From positions 1 through 5,569 of the forward strand of contig JACPSX010000171.1 in the NCBI GenBank assembly GCA_016193065.1: a stretch of DNA of 5,569 nt, written 5' to 3'. Shown piece after piece: positions 1 through 5,536 of this stretch. How positions within the stretch are numbered: the stretch's first letter is position 1; each line of letters opens with the position of its first letter. The notes beneath the pieces were generated by a model. That model saw nothing but the letters and a program-made list of their open reading frames with translations, searched no databases and was not told the origin of the DNA. Origin of the DNA: Candidatus Tectimicrobiota bacterium (GTDB lineage Bacteria; JACPSX01). The translations under genes and the position numbers were made by a program.

Positions 1-357
1 CGAACAAAGCTCGGAATTCACAAAATTCCCTCGATGTTGGAGTACAAGAGCCCGACGACTCTGGATACCCCGGAGATCATCACGATGCTGGTGGAAAACG
101 GAGATCCGGAAGGACCCTATGGAGCCAAGGAGGCGGGGCAGGGGCCGCTGCTTCCCGTGCCTCCTGCTGTCGTCAACGCCGTTTACGACGCCGTGGGAGT
201 GCGTATTGACGAGGTCCCCATTACTCCGGACAAAGTGGTCAAAGCCCTGGAAGCCAGGGCCAAGGGGAGGGTGCTCAAGCCGATCTCAGTTCCAACGATG
301 AGCTATCCGGAACCGGTCCGTTGGTCCCCCAGCCAGATTGCGGTCGGGGTAAAATAA
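1..357 (+). CDS. hcrA: Molybdopterin-binding (alpha) subunit of a 4-hydroxybenzoyl-CoA reductase-like enzyme, C-terminal part
   Basis: This is the 3' end of a gene that starts before the window; frame 1 is open from base 1 and encodes 118 residues before TAA at 355-357. The fragment carries the xanthine-oxidase-family motif GPYGAKEAGQGPLLPVPPA. Within it, GAKE contains the conserved active-site glutamate next to the Mo cofactor (fragment residue 44, bases 130-132). The following stretch, GVRIDEVPITPDKV, is typical of the large subunit of 4-hydroxybenzoyl-CoA reductase and its close relatives. In that family the subunit binds molybdopterin cytosine dinucleotide and reductively removes the phenolic hydroxyl from 4-hydroxybenzoyl-CoA in the cytoplasm. 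The next gene starts 24 bases later and encodes the matching flavin subunit, so they form one operon. Substrate is inferred from the partner subunit; another aromatic or purine hydroxylase of the same family remains possible. Confidence 0.85.
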   Translation, partial: RTKLGIHKIPSMLEYKSPTTLDTPEIITMLVENGDPEGPYGAKEAGQGPLLPVPPAVVNAVYDAVGVRIDEVPITPDKVVKALEARAKGRVLKPISVPTMSYPEPVRWSPSQIAVGVK

Positions 358-381
358 GAAGCCAAGGGAGAGAAACTTTTT

Positions 382-1401
382 ATGCTGCGACTTCCCCCTT
401 TTCGCTACATCGCTCCTGCTTCCGTGGACGAGGCGGCCCGGATACTGGCCGCGCATGGCCCCGAGGCCATGGTGGTGGCGGGCGGGACGGACCTCTATCC
501 CAACATGAAGCGGCGCCAGTTCACTCCGAACGTCCTCGTTGGGCTCAGGGGCTTGAGAAGCCTCAAGGGAATCCGCGGGGACAAGAAATCGGGGATCGCG
601 ATGGGAGCCGGCACCACGCTGACGGAAATCAACGAAGATCCCCGCATCCAGGAGATGTATCCGGCTCTGGCAAAGGCGGCCGGGTGGGTTTCGACGCCGC
701 AACTGCGCAACATGGGAACCATTGGCGGGAACATCTGCTTGGATACCCGCTGCAACTACTACAACCAGAGCTACTTCTGGCGGAAGGCCATCGGTTTTTG
801 CATGAAAAAGGACGGAGACATCTGCTTGGTAGCTCCGGGAAGCCCGCGCTGCTGGGCCATCTCCTCCTCGGATACCGCTCCGGTCTTGACAAGCCTGGGG
901 GCGTCGGTGACCCTCCAGAGCAGCCGGGGGGAGCGGCAAATTCCCGTGGCCTCCCTGTTTCGAGATGACGGAATCGAGTACCTGGCCAAAGCACCCGATG
1001 AGATTCTGGTCGGCGTGAACCTGCCTCCGATCAATGGTCTCAAGTCCACCTACTGGAAGCTGCGCCGGAGGGGCTCCTTCGATTTCCCGGTGCTGGGCGT
1101 GGCTGCCGCTATTTCCCTGGATGGAAACGGCCGGTGCGAGGACGCGCGTATCGTCCTTGGCGGCGTGGGCAGCGAACCCCACGTCTGCAAGGAAGCCCAG
1201 GAAATGCTCCTCGGCAAAAAGCTTACGCCGGAAATCATCGAGGCCGTGGCAGAGGTGGCATCAAAACCTTCCCGACCCCTGGACAACTCCGACCTGGATC
1301 ACGGCTACCGCAAGCGCATGACCCGGGTTTTCGTGACCCGGGCCTTGAGGGAGCTGGCCGGTCTCCCGATTCCCAGAATGGGTGCTCCTTACGATTTGTA
1401 G
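382..1401 (+). CDS. hcrB: FAD and [4Fe-4S] (beta) subunit of a 4-hydroxybenzoyl-CoA reductase-like enzyme
   Basis: The product has 339 residues, normal for CO-dehydrogenase-type flavoprotein subunits. The FAD-binding domain fills roughly residues 1-220, with AGGTDLYPNMK (33-43) and TIGGNI (113-118) as the two flavin-binding turns; the C-terminal domain follows from about 230. Between them is an insertion with cysteines at 124, 140, 148 and 157 (plus C119). The spacing 16-8-9 and the context CLDTRCNYYNQS match the loop that binds an additional [4Fe-4S] cluster in 4-hydroxybenzoyl-CoA reductase. Ordinary xanthine dehydrogenases lack it. In the known enzyme this cluster lets electrons from a low-potential donor flow toward the Mo site, making the enzyme reductive. 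The ATG at 382 follows AGGGAGA (365-371). The small 2Fe-2S subunit is not seen and presumably lies upstream. The gene is last in its operon and runs into a convergent gene. Confidence 0.87.
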   Translation: MLRLPPFRYIAPASVDEAARILAAHGPEAMVVAGGTDLYPNMKRRQFTPNVLVGLRGLRSLKGIRGDKKSGIAMGAGTTLTEINEDPRIQEMYPALAKAAGWVSTPQLRNMGTIGGNICLDTRCNYYNQSYFWRKAIGFCMKKDGDICLVAPGSPRCWAISSSDTAPVLTSLGASVTLQSSRGERQIPVASLFRDDGIEYLAKAPDEILVGVNLPPINGLKSTYWKLRRRGSFDFPVLGVAAAISLDGNGRCEDARIVLGGVGSEPHVCKEAQEMLLGKKLTPEIIEAVAEVASKPSRPLDNSDLDHGYRKRMTRVFVTRALRELAGLPIPRMGAPYDL

Positions 1402-1414
1402 CCTGGTTCCCTTG

Positions 1415-1912
1415 TCATTGCACCTCGCCAAGACCCTGATCGGGAATGACAGGATCAGGGTCTTGGCGATCCCGGCGGCGGTCCTGGCGGTCCTCTCTCA
1501 GGTCCCGGCGATCGCGCCTGGCGTCCCGGCGATCCCGGCGGAGATCCCGCACGTCTTCTTTGAGTTCGCGGCGGTCGTTGCGGATTTCCTGCTTATCGTC
1601 ACGGATCTCCTGACGGTCCTTGCGGGTACCCGCCTTGCGGGTGTCCTCCTTGCTGGCCCCGCTCCGAATATCTTCCCTTAGTTCCTTGCGATCTTCTCGC
1701 AGTTCCTGTTTGTCTTTGCGGAGCTCCTGGCGGTCGCGCTGAATTTCCCGGCGGTCCTGCTTCATTTCCTGGTGATCCCGCTTTACTTCGCGGGCATCCC
1801 GGCGCACCTCCCGGCCCCGTCCCTTCTCGGCGGCTGCGGAAGCCGTGAACAGGGCCAGAGCGATGCAAGCTACGGAAAAGACAAGCGAAACGGATTTGCT
1901 GCTGGGTCTCAT
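1415..1912 (-). CDS. Small exported protein made of charged heptad repeats, function unknown
   Basis: I do not recognise a named family. The 165-residue product starts with a Sec-type signal peptide: R2 and K6, a hydrophobic core from about V8 to F22, and a likely cut after ASAAA (A28). The mature part (about 137 residues) is dominated by Arg, Lys, Asp and Glu. Aspartate recurs every seven residues at 39-81 and again at 99-148, giving units such as DRQELRK with one hydrophobic residue per heptad. An 18-residue phase-breaking linker (81-98, containing IRSGASKEDTRKAG) separates the two blocks. The tail from P152 is Pro-rich and not repetitive. This predicts a long, very soluble single helix or weak coiled coil in the periplasm. 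C16 is not in a convincing lipobox. A good ribosome site (AAGGAGG, 4 bases from ATG), the signal peptide and the clean periodicity support a real gene. Binding of polyanions, metal or envelope is only speculation. Confidence 0.75.
   Translation of the reverse strand: MRPSSKSVSLVFSVACIALALFTASAAAEKGRGREVRRDAREVKRDHQEMKQDRREIQRDRQELRKDKQELREDRKELREDIRSGASKEDTRKAGTRKDRQEIRDDKQEIRNDRRELKEDVRDLRRDRRDARRDRRDLREDRQDRRRDRQDPDPVIPDQGLGEVQ
1425..1469. other. Perfect 17-bp stem-loop between convergent genes
   Basis: Bases 1425-1441 (T followed by CGCCAAGACCCTGATC) are exactly complementary to 1453-1469, with an 11-base loop at 1442-1452. It begins 24 bases after the stop of the reductase beta subunit and lies inside the last codons of the minus-strand gene. 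No T-tract follows on either strand, so it does not look like a standard intrinsic terminator. A role in ending or stabilising one or both convergent transcripts is inferred from position only. Confidence 0.6.
1451..1798 (-). repeat. 21-bp coding repeats (heptads) in two blocks
   Basis: Block one (1798 down to 1673) encodes six heptads and block two (1618 down to 1451) encodes eight. Each unit is 21 bp with the pattern Asp-Arg/Lys-x-Glu/Asp-hydrophobic-Arg/Lys-x. The last heptads lose the hydrophobic residue and become Arg-Asp only. Units are diverged in DNA but hold the protein pattern; an 18-codon linker breaks the phase between blocks. Confidence 0.75.
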
Positions 1913-1916
1913 GTGC

Positions 1917-1923
1917 CCTCCTT
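1917..1923 (-). promoter_or_regulatory. Ribosome binding site fixing the start of the heptad-repeat gene
   Basis: The plus strand reads CCTCCTT, so the minus strand reads AAGGAGG, a perfect anti-Shine-Dalgarno match four bases before ATG at 1912-1910. It decides the start, which also places the signal peptide at the N terminus. Confidence 0.8.
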
Positions 1924-1998
1924 AGGATAGTGTCGATGGAGGTTATTTCGGACCGGCGAGGATGCACTTTAGGGGGAAATGGGATTTACAAGGCTCAA

Positions 1999-2025
1999 GG
2001 TTGAAAAAAAAGGGGGTTGAAAAAA
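1999..2025 (+). repeat. Tandem A-tract repeats upstream of the trp promoter
   Basis: GGTTGAAAAAA occurs at 1999-2009 and again at 2015-2025, a 16-base period; a shorter GTTGA follows at 2028-2032 as part of the predicted -35 box. The A-runs sit directly upstream of the -35 hexamer, where an UP element or bent DNA would act. Function is inferred from position. Confidence 0.5.
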
Positions 2026-2028
2026 GAG

Positions 2029-2057
2029 TTGACGGGTGGAGACGGTCATGTTACAAA
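2029..2057 (+). promoter_or_regulatory. Predicted sigma70-type promoter of the trp operon
   Basis: TTGACG (2029-2034) matches five of six -35 consensus bases. After a 17-base spacer, TACAAA (2052-2057) matches four of six -10 bases. Transcription would start near 2064, giving a leader of about 277 bases before trpE, enough to include the whole leader peptide and both terminators. No TrpR-like operator palindrome was seen overlapping it. Confidence 0.6.
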
Positions 2058-2085
2058 CCCCTTCATGTTTCTTTAGGAAGAGGTC

Positions 2086-2184
2086 ATGGGAGAAAGAAGC
2101 ATTCATTTCCGTGATCGTGAAACCGGCTGCTGGTGGGTCTGGCGAAGCGGGAATTGCCCGGCAGCCGGCCAGGGAGAAAGGTAA
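2086..2184 (+). CDS. trpL: trp operon leader peptide, 32 residues with Cys-Trp-Trp-Val-Trp
   Basis: A short reading frame begins at ATG 2086 behind AGGA (2075-2078, seven bases away) and ends at TAA 2182-2184. Residues 15-19 read C-W-W-V-W, with Trp codons at 2131, 2134 and 2140. Three Trp codons in 32, next to each other, directly upstream of terminators and trpE, is the hallmark of a leader peptide used to sense charged tRNA-Trp. The peptide itself is expected to have no function. Ribosomes stalling at the Trp codons would occupy bases up to roughly 2147, blocking pairing of 2121-2133 while leaving 2148 onward free. An earlier ATG at 2065 stops after three codons (the TAG overlaps the ribosome site), so 2086 is the sensible start. 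It is too short for ordinary gene calling and likely unannotated. Confidence 0.9.
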   Translation: MGERSIHFRDRETGCWWVWRSGNCPAAGQGER

Positions 2185-2238
2185 GAGAACCTAGACACCA
2201 CATCCTAGCCGGTTCCTGAAAGCCATGGGCAGTTCCCG
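2121..2238 (+). promoter_or_regulatory. Alternative pairings of the trp leader RNA (attenuation switch)
   Basis: Several mutually exclusive helices can be drawn. (a) CCGGCTGC at 2123-2130 pairs perfectly with GCAGCCGG at 2161-2168, extendable to 2133:2158 with one G-U; it includes the first Trp codon. (b) AACCGGCT at 2121-2128 also pairs perfectly with AGCCGGTT at 2207-2214. (c) 2148-2160 pairs with 2226-2238 over 13 positions (GGGAATTGCCC with GGGCAGTTCCC, plus one pair at each end), with two G-U wobbles. (d) GAACC 2187-2191 pairs with GGTTC 2211-2215. Helix (c) invades the first terminator and would be the antiterminator; (a) and (b) would be blocked by a ribosome stalled at the Trp codons. 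No folding energies were computed. Confidence 0.65.
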
Positions 2239-2256
2239 AGAGCACATGGCTTTTTT
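2219..2256 (+). terminator. First intrinsic terminator of the trp attenuator
   Basis: AAAGCCATG at 2219-2227 pairs perfectly with CATGGCTTT at 2245-2253, followed by a run of six T (2251-2256). The 17-base loop contains most of the segment that pairs with 2148-2160. No plus-strand gene other than the leader peptide lies within 800 bases upstream, so its only evident job is to stop the trp leader transcript. Confidence 0.75.
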
Positions 2257-2285
2257 GTTGGGCGGCACAACCGGAAAAAGCCATG
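2245..2285 (+). promoter_or_regulatory. Cross-terminator helix (predicted second antiterminator)
   Basis: The 3' arm of the first terminator (CATGGCTTTTT, 2245-2255) is perfectly complementary over 11 bases to the 5' arm of the second (AAAAAGCCATG, 2275-2285). The intervening loop can form a small GTTG/CAAC hairpin (2257-2260 with 2268-2271). This helix cannot coexist with either terminator. Its use in the cell is inferred. Confidence 0.55.
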
Positions 2286-2311
2286 GAAAGCAGATCCCAT
2301 GGCTTTTTTTT
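2275..2311 (+). terminator. Second intrinsic terminator of the trp attenuator
   Basis: AAAAAGCCATGG at 2275-2286 pairs perfectly with CCATGGCTTTTT at 2297-2308, a 12-bp stem with a 10-base loop, followed by eight T (2304-2311). It is the stronger looking of the pair and ends 29 bases before the trpE start. The stem is nearly symmetric and could also act on the minus strand, but no minus-strand gene needs it here. Confidence 0.85.
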
Positions 2312-2340
2312 ATGATTTCGCCAAGGAATGAGGTGCCAGT

Positions 2341-3816
2341 ATGACGCCATCGTTTTCTGAATTTTGCCGGCAGGCCCGCCGGGGGAACCTGATCCCCGTC
2401 TACCGGGAGGTACTTGCCGATCGGGATACACCTGTTTCCGCATTTTTGAAACTGGATGGGAAGCCGTATCGCTTCCTGCTGGAGAGCGTGGAGGGGGGAG
2501 AGCGCTGGGCCCGCTACTCCTTCCTGGGGATGAATCCAATGCTCATGATTCGCAGCCTGGGCCCCGAGGCGGAAGTGTGGGAGGAAGGGGAATGGAGGCG
2601 GGTCTTGCTGGAGAAGGATCCCATGCATCTGGTCAAGGATATCCTGACCCGGTATCGTCCGGTCCCCTGCGAGGATCTTCCCCGTTTCTGGGGAGGAGCT
2701 GTTGGGTATCTGAACTATGACGTGGTCCGCTTTCTAGAAAAACTCCCCGGAACATCCCATGACGATCTGGGGTTGCCGGAGAGTTTTTTCATGGTGGGCG
2801 ACACCTTGCTGATTTTTGACAACGTGACCCACAAGCTCAAGGTGATTGCCCTGGCTTTTCTGGACGGCTCTCCACTTGAGGAGGTTTACGGTCGGGCCTG
2901 CGAGAGAATCGAGGAGGTGATTGTTCGGCTCCGCAAGGCTCCGGTTCCCGATGCGGCCCCGGTGTCCGCGGCCGGCCCCATGGTTTTGGAATCAAGTGTC
3001 AGCAAGAAGGAGTTTATGGACTCTGTGCTCCGGGCCAAGGAGTACATTGAGGCGGGGGACGTTATCCAGGTCGTGCTGGCCCAGAGGCTCGCCACGGAAA
3101 CCTCAGCCCCACCGTTTGACATCTACCGGGCGCTGCGCTCCATCAACCCCTCGCCGTATATGTACTTCCTGGATGTGGGGGAGTTCCACGTCATCGGAGC
3201 CTCTCCGGAGGTGCTCGTGCGCCTCGAAGATGGCTGGGCGGAGGTAAGGCCCATTGCCGGCACCCGGCGAAGGGGAGCGACCCCGCGTGAAGACGGGGAG
3301 CTGGAGCAGGAGCTGCGCAATGACCCAAAGGAACGGGCTGAGCACATCATGCTCGTCGATCTGGGCAGAAATGATGTGGGCAGGGTAGCGGAGGCGGGCA
3401 CGGTGGCCGTGGTGGAGCTGATGACGGTGGAGCGCTTCTCCCATGTGATGCACCTGGTCAGCCACGTGCGCTCGCGGCTGCGCTCCGGTGAGGATGGGTT
3501 TGGGCTCCTGAAGGCCTGCTTTCCGGCCGGCACCGTTTCCGGTGCTCCCAAAGTTCGGGCCATGGAGTTCATCGACGAGCTGGAGCCCGTCCGGCGGGGG
3601 CTTTATGCGGGCGGTGTCGGGTATTTCGGATTTTCAGGGAACATGGAGTTTTGCATCGCGATCCGCACCATCCTTCTGGTCGGCCAGAGGGCCTATGTCG
3701 GAGTTGGGGCGGGGATCGTGGCGGATTCGAATCCCGAGGCCGAGTACGAGGAGACCATGAACAAGGGAAAAGCTATGGTGGCGGCTTTGAAAATGGCGGC
3801 GGCGGGGCTGCTGTGA
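2341..3816 (+). CDS. trpE: Anthranilate synthase component I
   Basis: TrpE converts chorismate plus ammonia (delivered by TrpG) to anthranilate and pyruvate, the first committed step of tryptophan synthesis, in the cytoplasm. The 491-residue length is normal. The N-terminal domain has [16 protein letters not shown] (46-61); the LLES segment with S49 corresponds to the tryptophan feedback site. The chorismate-binding domain (about 220-485) shows PIAGTRRRG (304-312), [18 protein letters not shown] (328-345), FSHVMH (366-371, conserved active-site histidine), [19 protein letters not shown], and [11 protein letters not shown] (462-472) whose E468 and E471 fit the Mg2+ ligands. PIAGTR and the LLES site favour TrpE over PabB. 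The ATG at 2341 follows GAGGTG (2330-2335, five bases away). It is first structural gene of the operon, directly behind the attenuator; trpG starts eight bases after its stop. Confidence 0.96.
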   Translation: MTPSFSEFCRQARRGNLIPVYREVLADRDTPVSAFLKLDGKPYRFLLESVEGGERWARYSFLGMNPMLMIRSLGPEAEVWEEGEWRRVLLEKDPMHLVKDILTRYRPVPCEDLPRFWGGAVGYLNYDVVRFLEKLPGTSHDDLGLPESFFMVGDTLLIFDNVTHKLKVIALAFLDGSPLEEVYGRACERIEEVIVRLRKAPVPDAAPVSAAGPMVLESSVSKKEFMDSVLRAKEYIEAGDVIQVVLAQRLATETSAPPFDIYRALRSINPSPYMYFLDVGEFHVIGASPEVLVRLEDGWAEVRPIAGTRRRGATPREDGELEQELRNDPKERAEHIMLVDLGRNDVGRVAEAGTVAVVELMTVERFSHVMHLVSHVRSRLRSGEDGFGLLKACFPAGTVSGAPKVRAMEFIDELEPVRRGLYAGGVGYFGFSGNMEFCIAIRTILLVGQRAYVGVGAGIVADSNPEAEYEETMNKGKAMVAALKMAAAGLL

Positions 3817-3824
3817 GGAAAAGT

Positions 3825-4469
3825 ATGATTCTCGTGATTGATAATTATGACTCGTTCACCTATAACCTGGTCCAGTACTTCCAGGAACTGGGTGCTGAAG
3901 TCGTAGTCCGTCGCAACGATGCGATAACGCTGCCGGCCATACGGGCCTTGCCACTGGAAGGGATCGTTCTCTCGCCGGGCCCCCGGACTCCCGCAGAGGC
4001 GGGGATCACCCCCAAGGTAGTCTCTACCTTTGCCGGTACAATCCCCATTTTGGGGGTTTGCCTGGGGCACCAAGCCATCGGCTGGTGCTTTGGAGGCAGG
4101 ATTGGCCGGGCCAGGCGCCTGATGCACGGCAAAAAATCCACGATTAGTCACGACGGCAAGGGAGTCTTCCGGGGTCTGCCAAACCCTTTGGAGGCGATCC
4201 GCTACCATTCCCTGGCGATCCTGGAGGAAGGATTTCCTGACGAGCTCGAGATTACTGCGAGGTCCGAAGACGGGGAGATTATGGGGGTCCGCCATCGCTC
4301 GTTTCCCGTGGAGGGCGTCCAGTTCCACCCCGAATCGATCTTGACGGAGCGGGGCAAGGATTTGCTGGCCAATTTTCTGCACATGATCGAGATGTCTTCA
4401 TCACACGGAAGCCGGCACCCGCAAGGCGCGGGTACCCACGAAGCGGGTGCGGCAGGAGGAGGGGCATGA
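3825..4469 (+). CDS. trpG: Anthranilate synthase component II (glutamine amidotransferase)
   Basis: TrpG hydrolyses glutamine and passes ammonia to TrpE. The 214-residue product shows the class I amidotransferase signature: [11 protein letters not shown] (50-60) for the oxyanion region, [10 protein letters not shown] (77-86) with nucleophile C79, HGKKS (101-105), and VQFHPES (165-171) giving H168 and E170 of the triad. [15 protein letters not shown] is the usual N terminus, so the start is ATG 3825, behind TGAGGA that overlaps the trpE stop; the longer upstream open frame is just trpE read in another frame. The family usually ends near residue 190. Here a tail of about 25 Gly/Ala/His/Ser-rich residues (190-214) follows, encoded by GC-rich inverted repeats. 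The TGA overlaps the trpD start (ATGA), implying translational coupling. No pabA-specific context is seen, though such subunits can serve both TrpE and PabB. Confidence 0.95.
   Translation: MILVIDNYDSFTYNLVQYFQELGAEVVVRRNDAITLPAIRALPLEGIVLSPGPRTPAEAGITPKVVSTFAGTIPILGVCLGHQAIGWCFGGRIGRARRLMHGKKSTISHDGKGVFRGLPNPLEAIRYHSLAILEEGFPDELEITARSEDGEIMGVRHRSFPVEGVQFHPESILTERGKDLLANFLHMIEMSSSHGSRHPQGAGTHEAGAAGGGA
4415..4450 (+). repeat. GC-rich inverted repeats at the end of trpG
   Basis: GCACCCGC (4415-4422) is perfectly complementary to GCGGGTGC (4443-4450). Its core ACCCGC also pairs with GCGGGT at 4428-4433 around a five-base loop. The two foldings exclude each other. The element codes for the unusual TrpG tail and ends four bases before the trpD ribosome site AGGAGG (4454-4459), so it may influence trpD translation or mRNA decay. 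That role is inferred from position. Confidence 0.5.
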
Positions 4470-5515
4470 TTCTGGAGGCACTGCAGCGGGTTGTGGAGCG
4501 CAAGAACCTGACCCAGGAAGAGGCGGTCCTGGTCATGGATGAGATTATGTCGGGCAAGGCCACCGACGTTCAAATTGCCGCCTTTCTGGCGGCGCTGCGC
4601 ATGAAGGGAGAGACCGTAGAAGAACTGACCGGCTTCGCCCGGGTCATGCGGGAAAAGGTCGTTCCCATCCGGGCCGCCCACGAGGTGGCGGCCGGAGTGT
4701 CCGGTACGGAAAGGGAGCTTCTGGTGGACACGGCGGGGACCGGAGGGGATGCCCGGGGCACCTTCAACGTTTCCACGGCCACGGCCTTCGTGGCGGCCGG
4801 GGCCGGCCTGACGGTGGCCAAGCATGGCAACCGCTCCGTCTCCAGCCTGTGCGGCAGCGCCGACGTGATTGAAGCCATGGGGATCCACCTGGACATCACT
4901 CCTCAACAGGTCGGCCGGTGCATCGACGAGATCGGCATTGGATTTCTCTTCGCTCCTCTCCTGCACCTGGCCATGAAGTACGTCATGGTGGCCCGGCGCG
5001 AGATGCGGATCCGTACCGTCTTTAATATCCTCGGTCCCTTGACGAACCCGGCGAAAGCCGGGGCCCAGATCCTGGGAGTGTACGATGGCAACCTGACGGA
5101 GCCCATGGCTCAGGTTCTTCGGGATCTGGGCAGCAAGCGGGTCTTCGTCGTGCACGGAGACGATGGGCTGGACGAGATCTCAAATACAGGAAGGACCAAG
5201 GTTTCGGAAGTCCACGACGGCCAGGTGAAGACGTACTATGTGACCCCCGAGGACTTCGGGATGCAGCGCGCCACCATGGCGGACCTGCAGGGTGGGGATG
5301 TCAAGGACAATGCCCGCATCGTTTTAGACATTTTGCGGGGAGAGAAGGGACCCAAGCGGGATATCGTGTTGATCAACTCCGCAGCGGCTCTGGTGGCGGG
5401 GGGAAAAGCCCAGGATTTCCTGGAAGGAGCGGCCCTGGCGCGGGAGTCCATCGATTCCGGCGCCGCCATGGGAAAGTTCGAGGCCCTGCGCGCCCTCACC
5501 CAGAGTTTCAAGTAG
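4466..5515 (+). CDS. trpD: Anthranilate phosphoribosyltransferase
   Basis: TrpD transfers the phosphoribosyl group of PRPP to anthranilate, the second step of the pathway. The 349 residues are full length for the family. The N-terminal helical domain (1-70) precedes the nucleoside phosphorylase-like domain. Visible motifs are GTGGD (91-95) and NVST (101-104) for [13 protein letters not shown] (119-127), CGSAD (129-133), [14 protein letters not shown] (160-173), [13 protein letters not shown] (183-195) for anthranilate, and GDDGLDEIS (231-239) with D236/E237 as metal ligands. Positions 128-129 are Leu-Cys where Lys-Ser is common; the remaining motif is intact. The ATG at 4466 sits six bases after AGGAGG and overlaps the trpG stop by four bases. 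It is a stand-alone protein, not fused to TrpG as in enteric bacteria. Confidence 0.96.
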   Translation: MILEALQRVVERKNLTQEEAVLVMDEIMSGKATDVQIAAFLAALRMKGETVEELTGFARVMREKVVPIRAAHEVAAGVSGTERELLVDTAGTGGDARGTFNVSTATAFVAAGAGLTVAKHGNRSVSSLCGSADVIEAMGIHLDITPQQVGRCIDEIGIGFLFAPLLHLAMKYVMVARREMRIRTVFNILGPLTNPAKAGAQILGVYDGNLTEPMAQVLRDLGSKRVFVVHGDDGLDEISNTGRTKVSEVHDGQVKTYYVTPEDFGMQRATMADLQGGDVKDNARIVLDILRGEKGPKRDIVLINSAAALVAGGKAQDFLEGAALARESIDSGAAMGKFEALRALTQSFK

Positions 5516-5536
5516 GAGAGGAGAGAAGGCAATAGG

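Noticed and set aside
286-1182. 298-codon open frame on the minus strand opposite the reductase genes
   Set aside because: It lies opposite two clearly homologous genes, has no recognisable domain, and is typical of antisense frames in GC-rich coding DNA.
1382-1681. Hydrophobic plus-strand frame opposite the heptad-repeat gene
   Set aside because: Its Val/Ala/Leu/Pro pattern is the mirror of the repeated Asp/Arg codons on the other strand, and it overlaps the end of the reductase subunit without a ribosome site.
1859-1873. Lipoprotein signal in the heptad-repeat protein (Cys16)
   Set aside because: The residues before Cys16 are S-V-A, lacking the usual Leu at -3, and the hydrophobic core continues past the cysteine to a better AxA cleavage site.
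2029-2210. TrpR operator or T-box control of the trp operon
   Set aside because: No TrpR-like palindrome overlaps the promoter, and no T-box sequence was seen; the Trp-codon leader peptide is a sufficient and better supported explanation.
2084-2628. Two minus-strand open frames running from trpE back across the trp leader
   Set aside because: They read through both terminator stems and the 5' end of trpE with no family resemblance; the plus-strand leader explains the region better.
2341-3816. Assignment as aminodeoxychorismate synthase (PabB)
   Set aside because: The PIAGTR motif, LLES feedback site, trp leader and trpG/trpD neighbours all favour TrpE.
3651-3824. Longer start for trpG inside trpE
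   Set aside because: The extension is trpE in another frame; homology begins exactly at [10 protein letters not shown] at 3825.
4202-5155. 317-codon minus-strand open frame opposite trpG and trpD
   Set aside because: Composition is His/Gln/Pro-rich antisense noise and the plus strand is fully explained by trpG and trpD with intact motifs.
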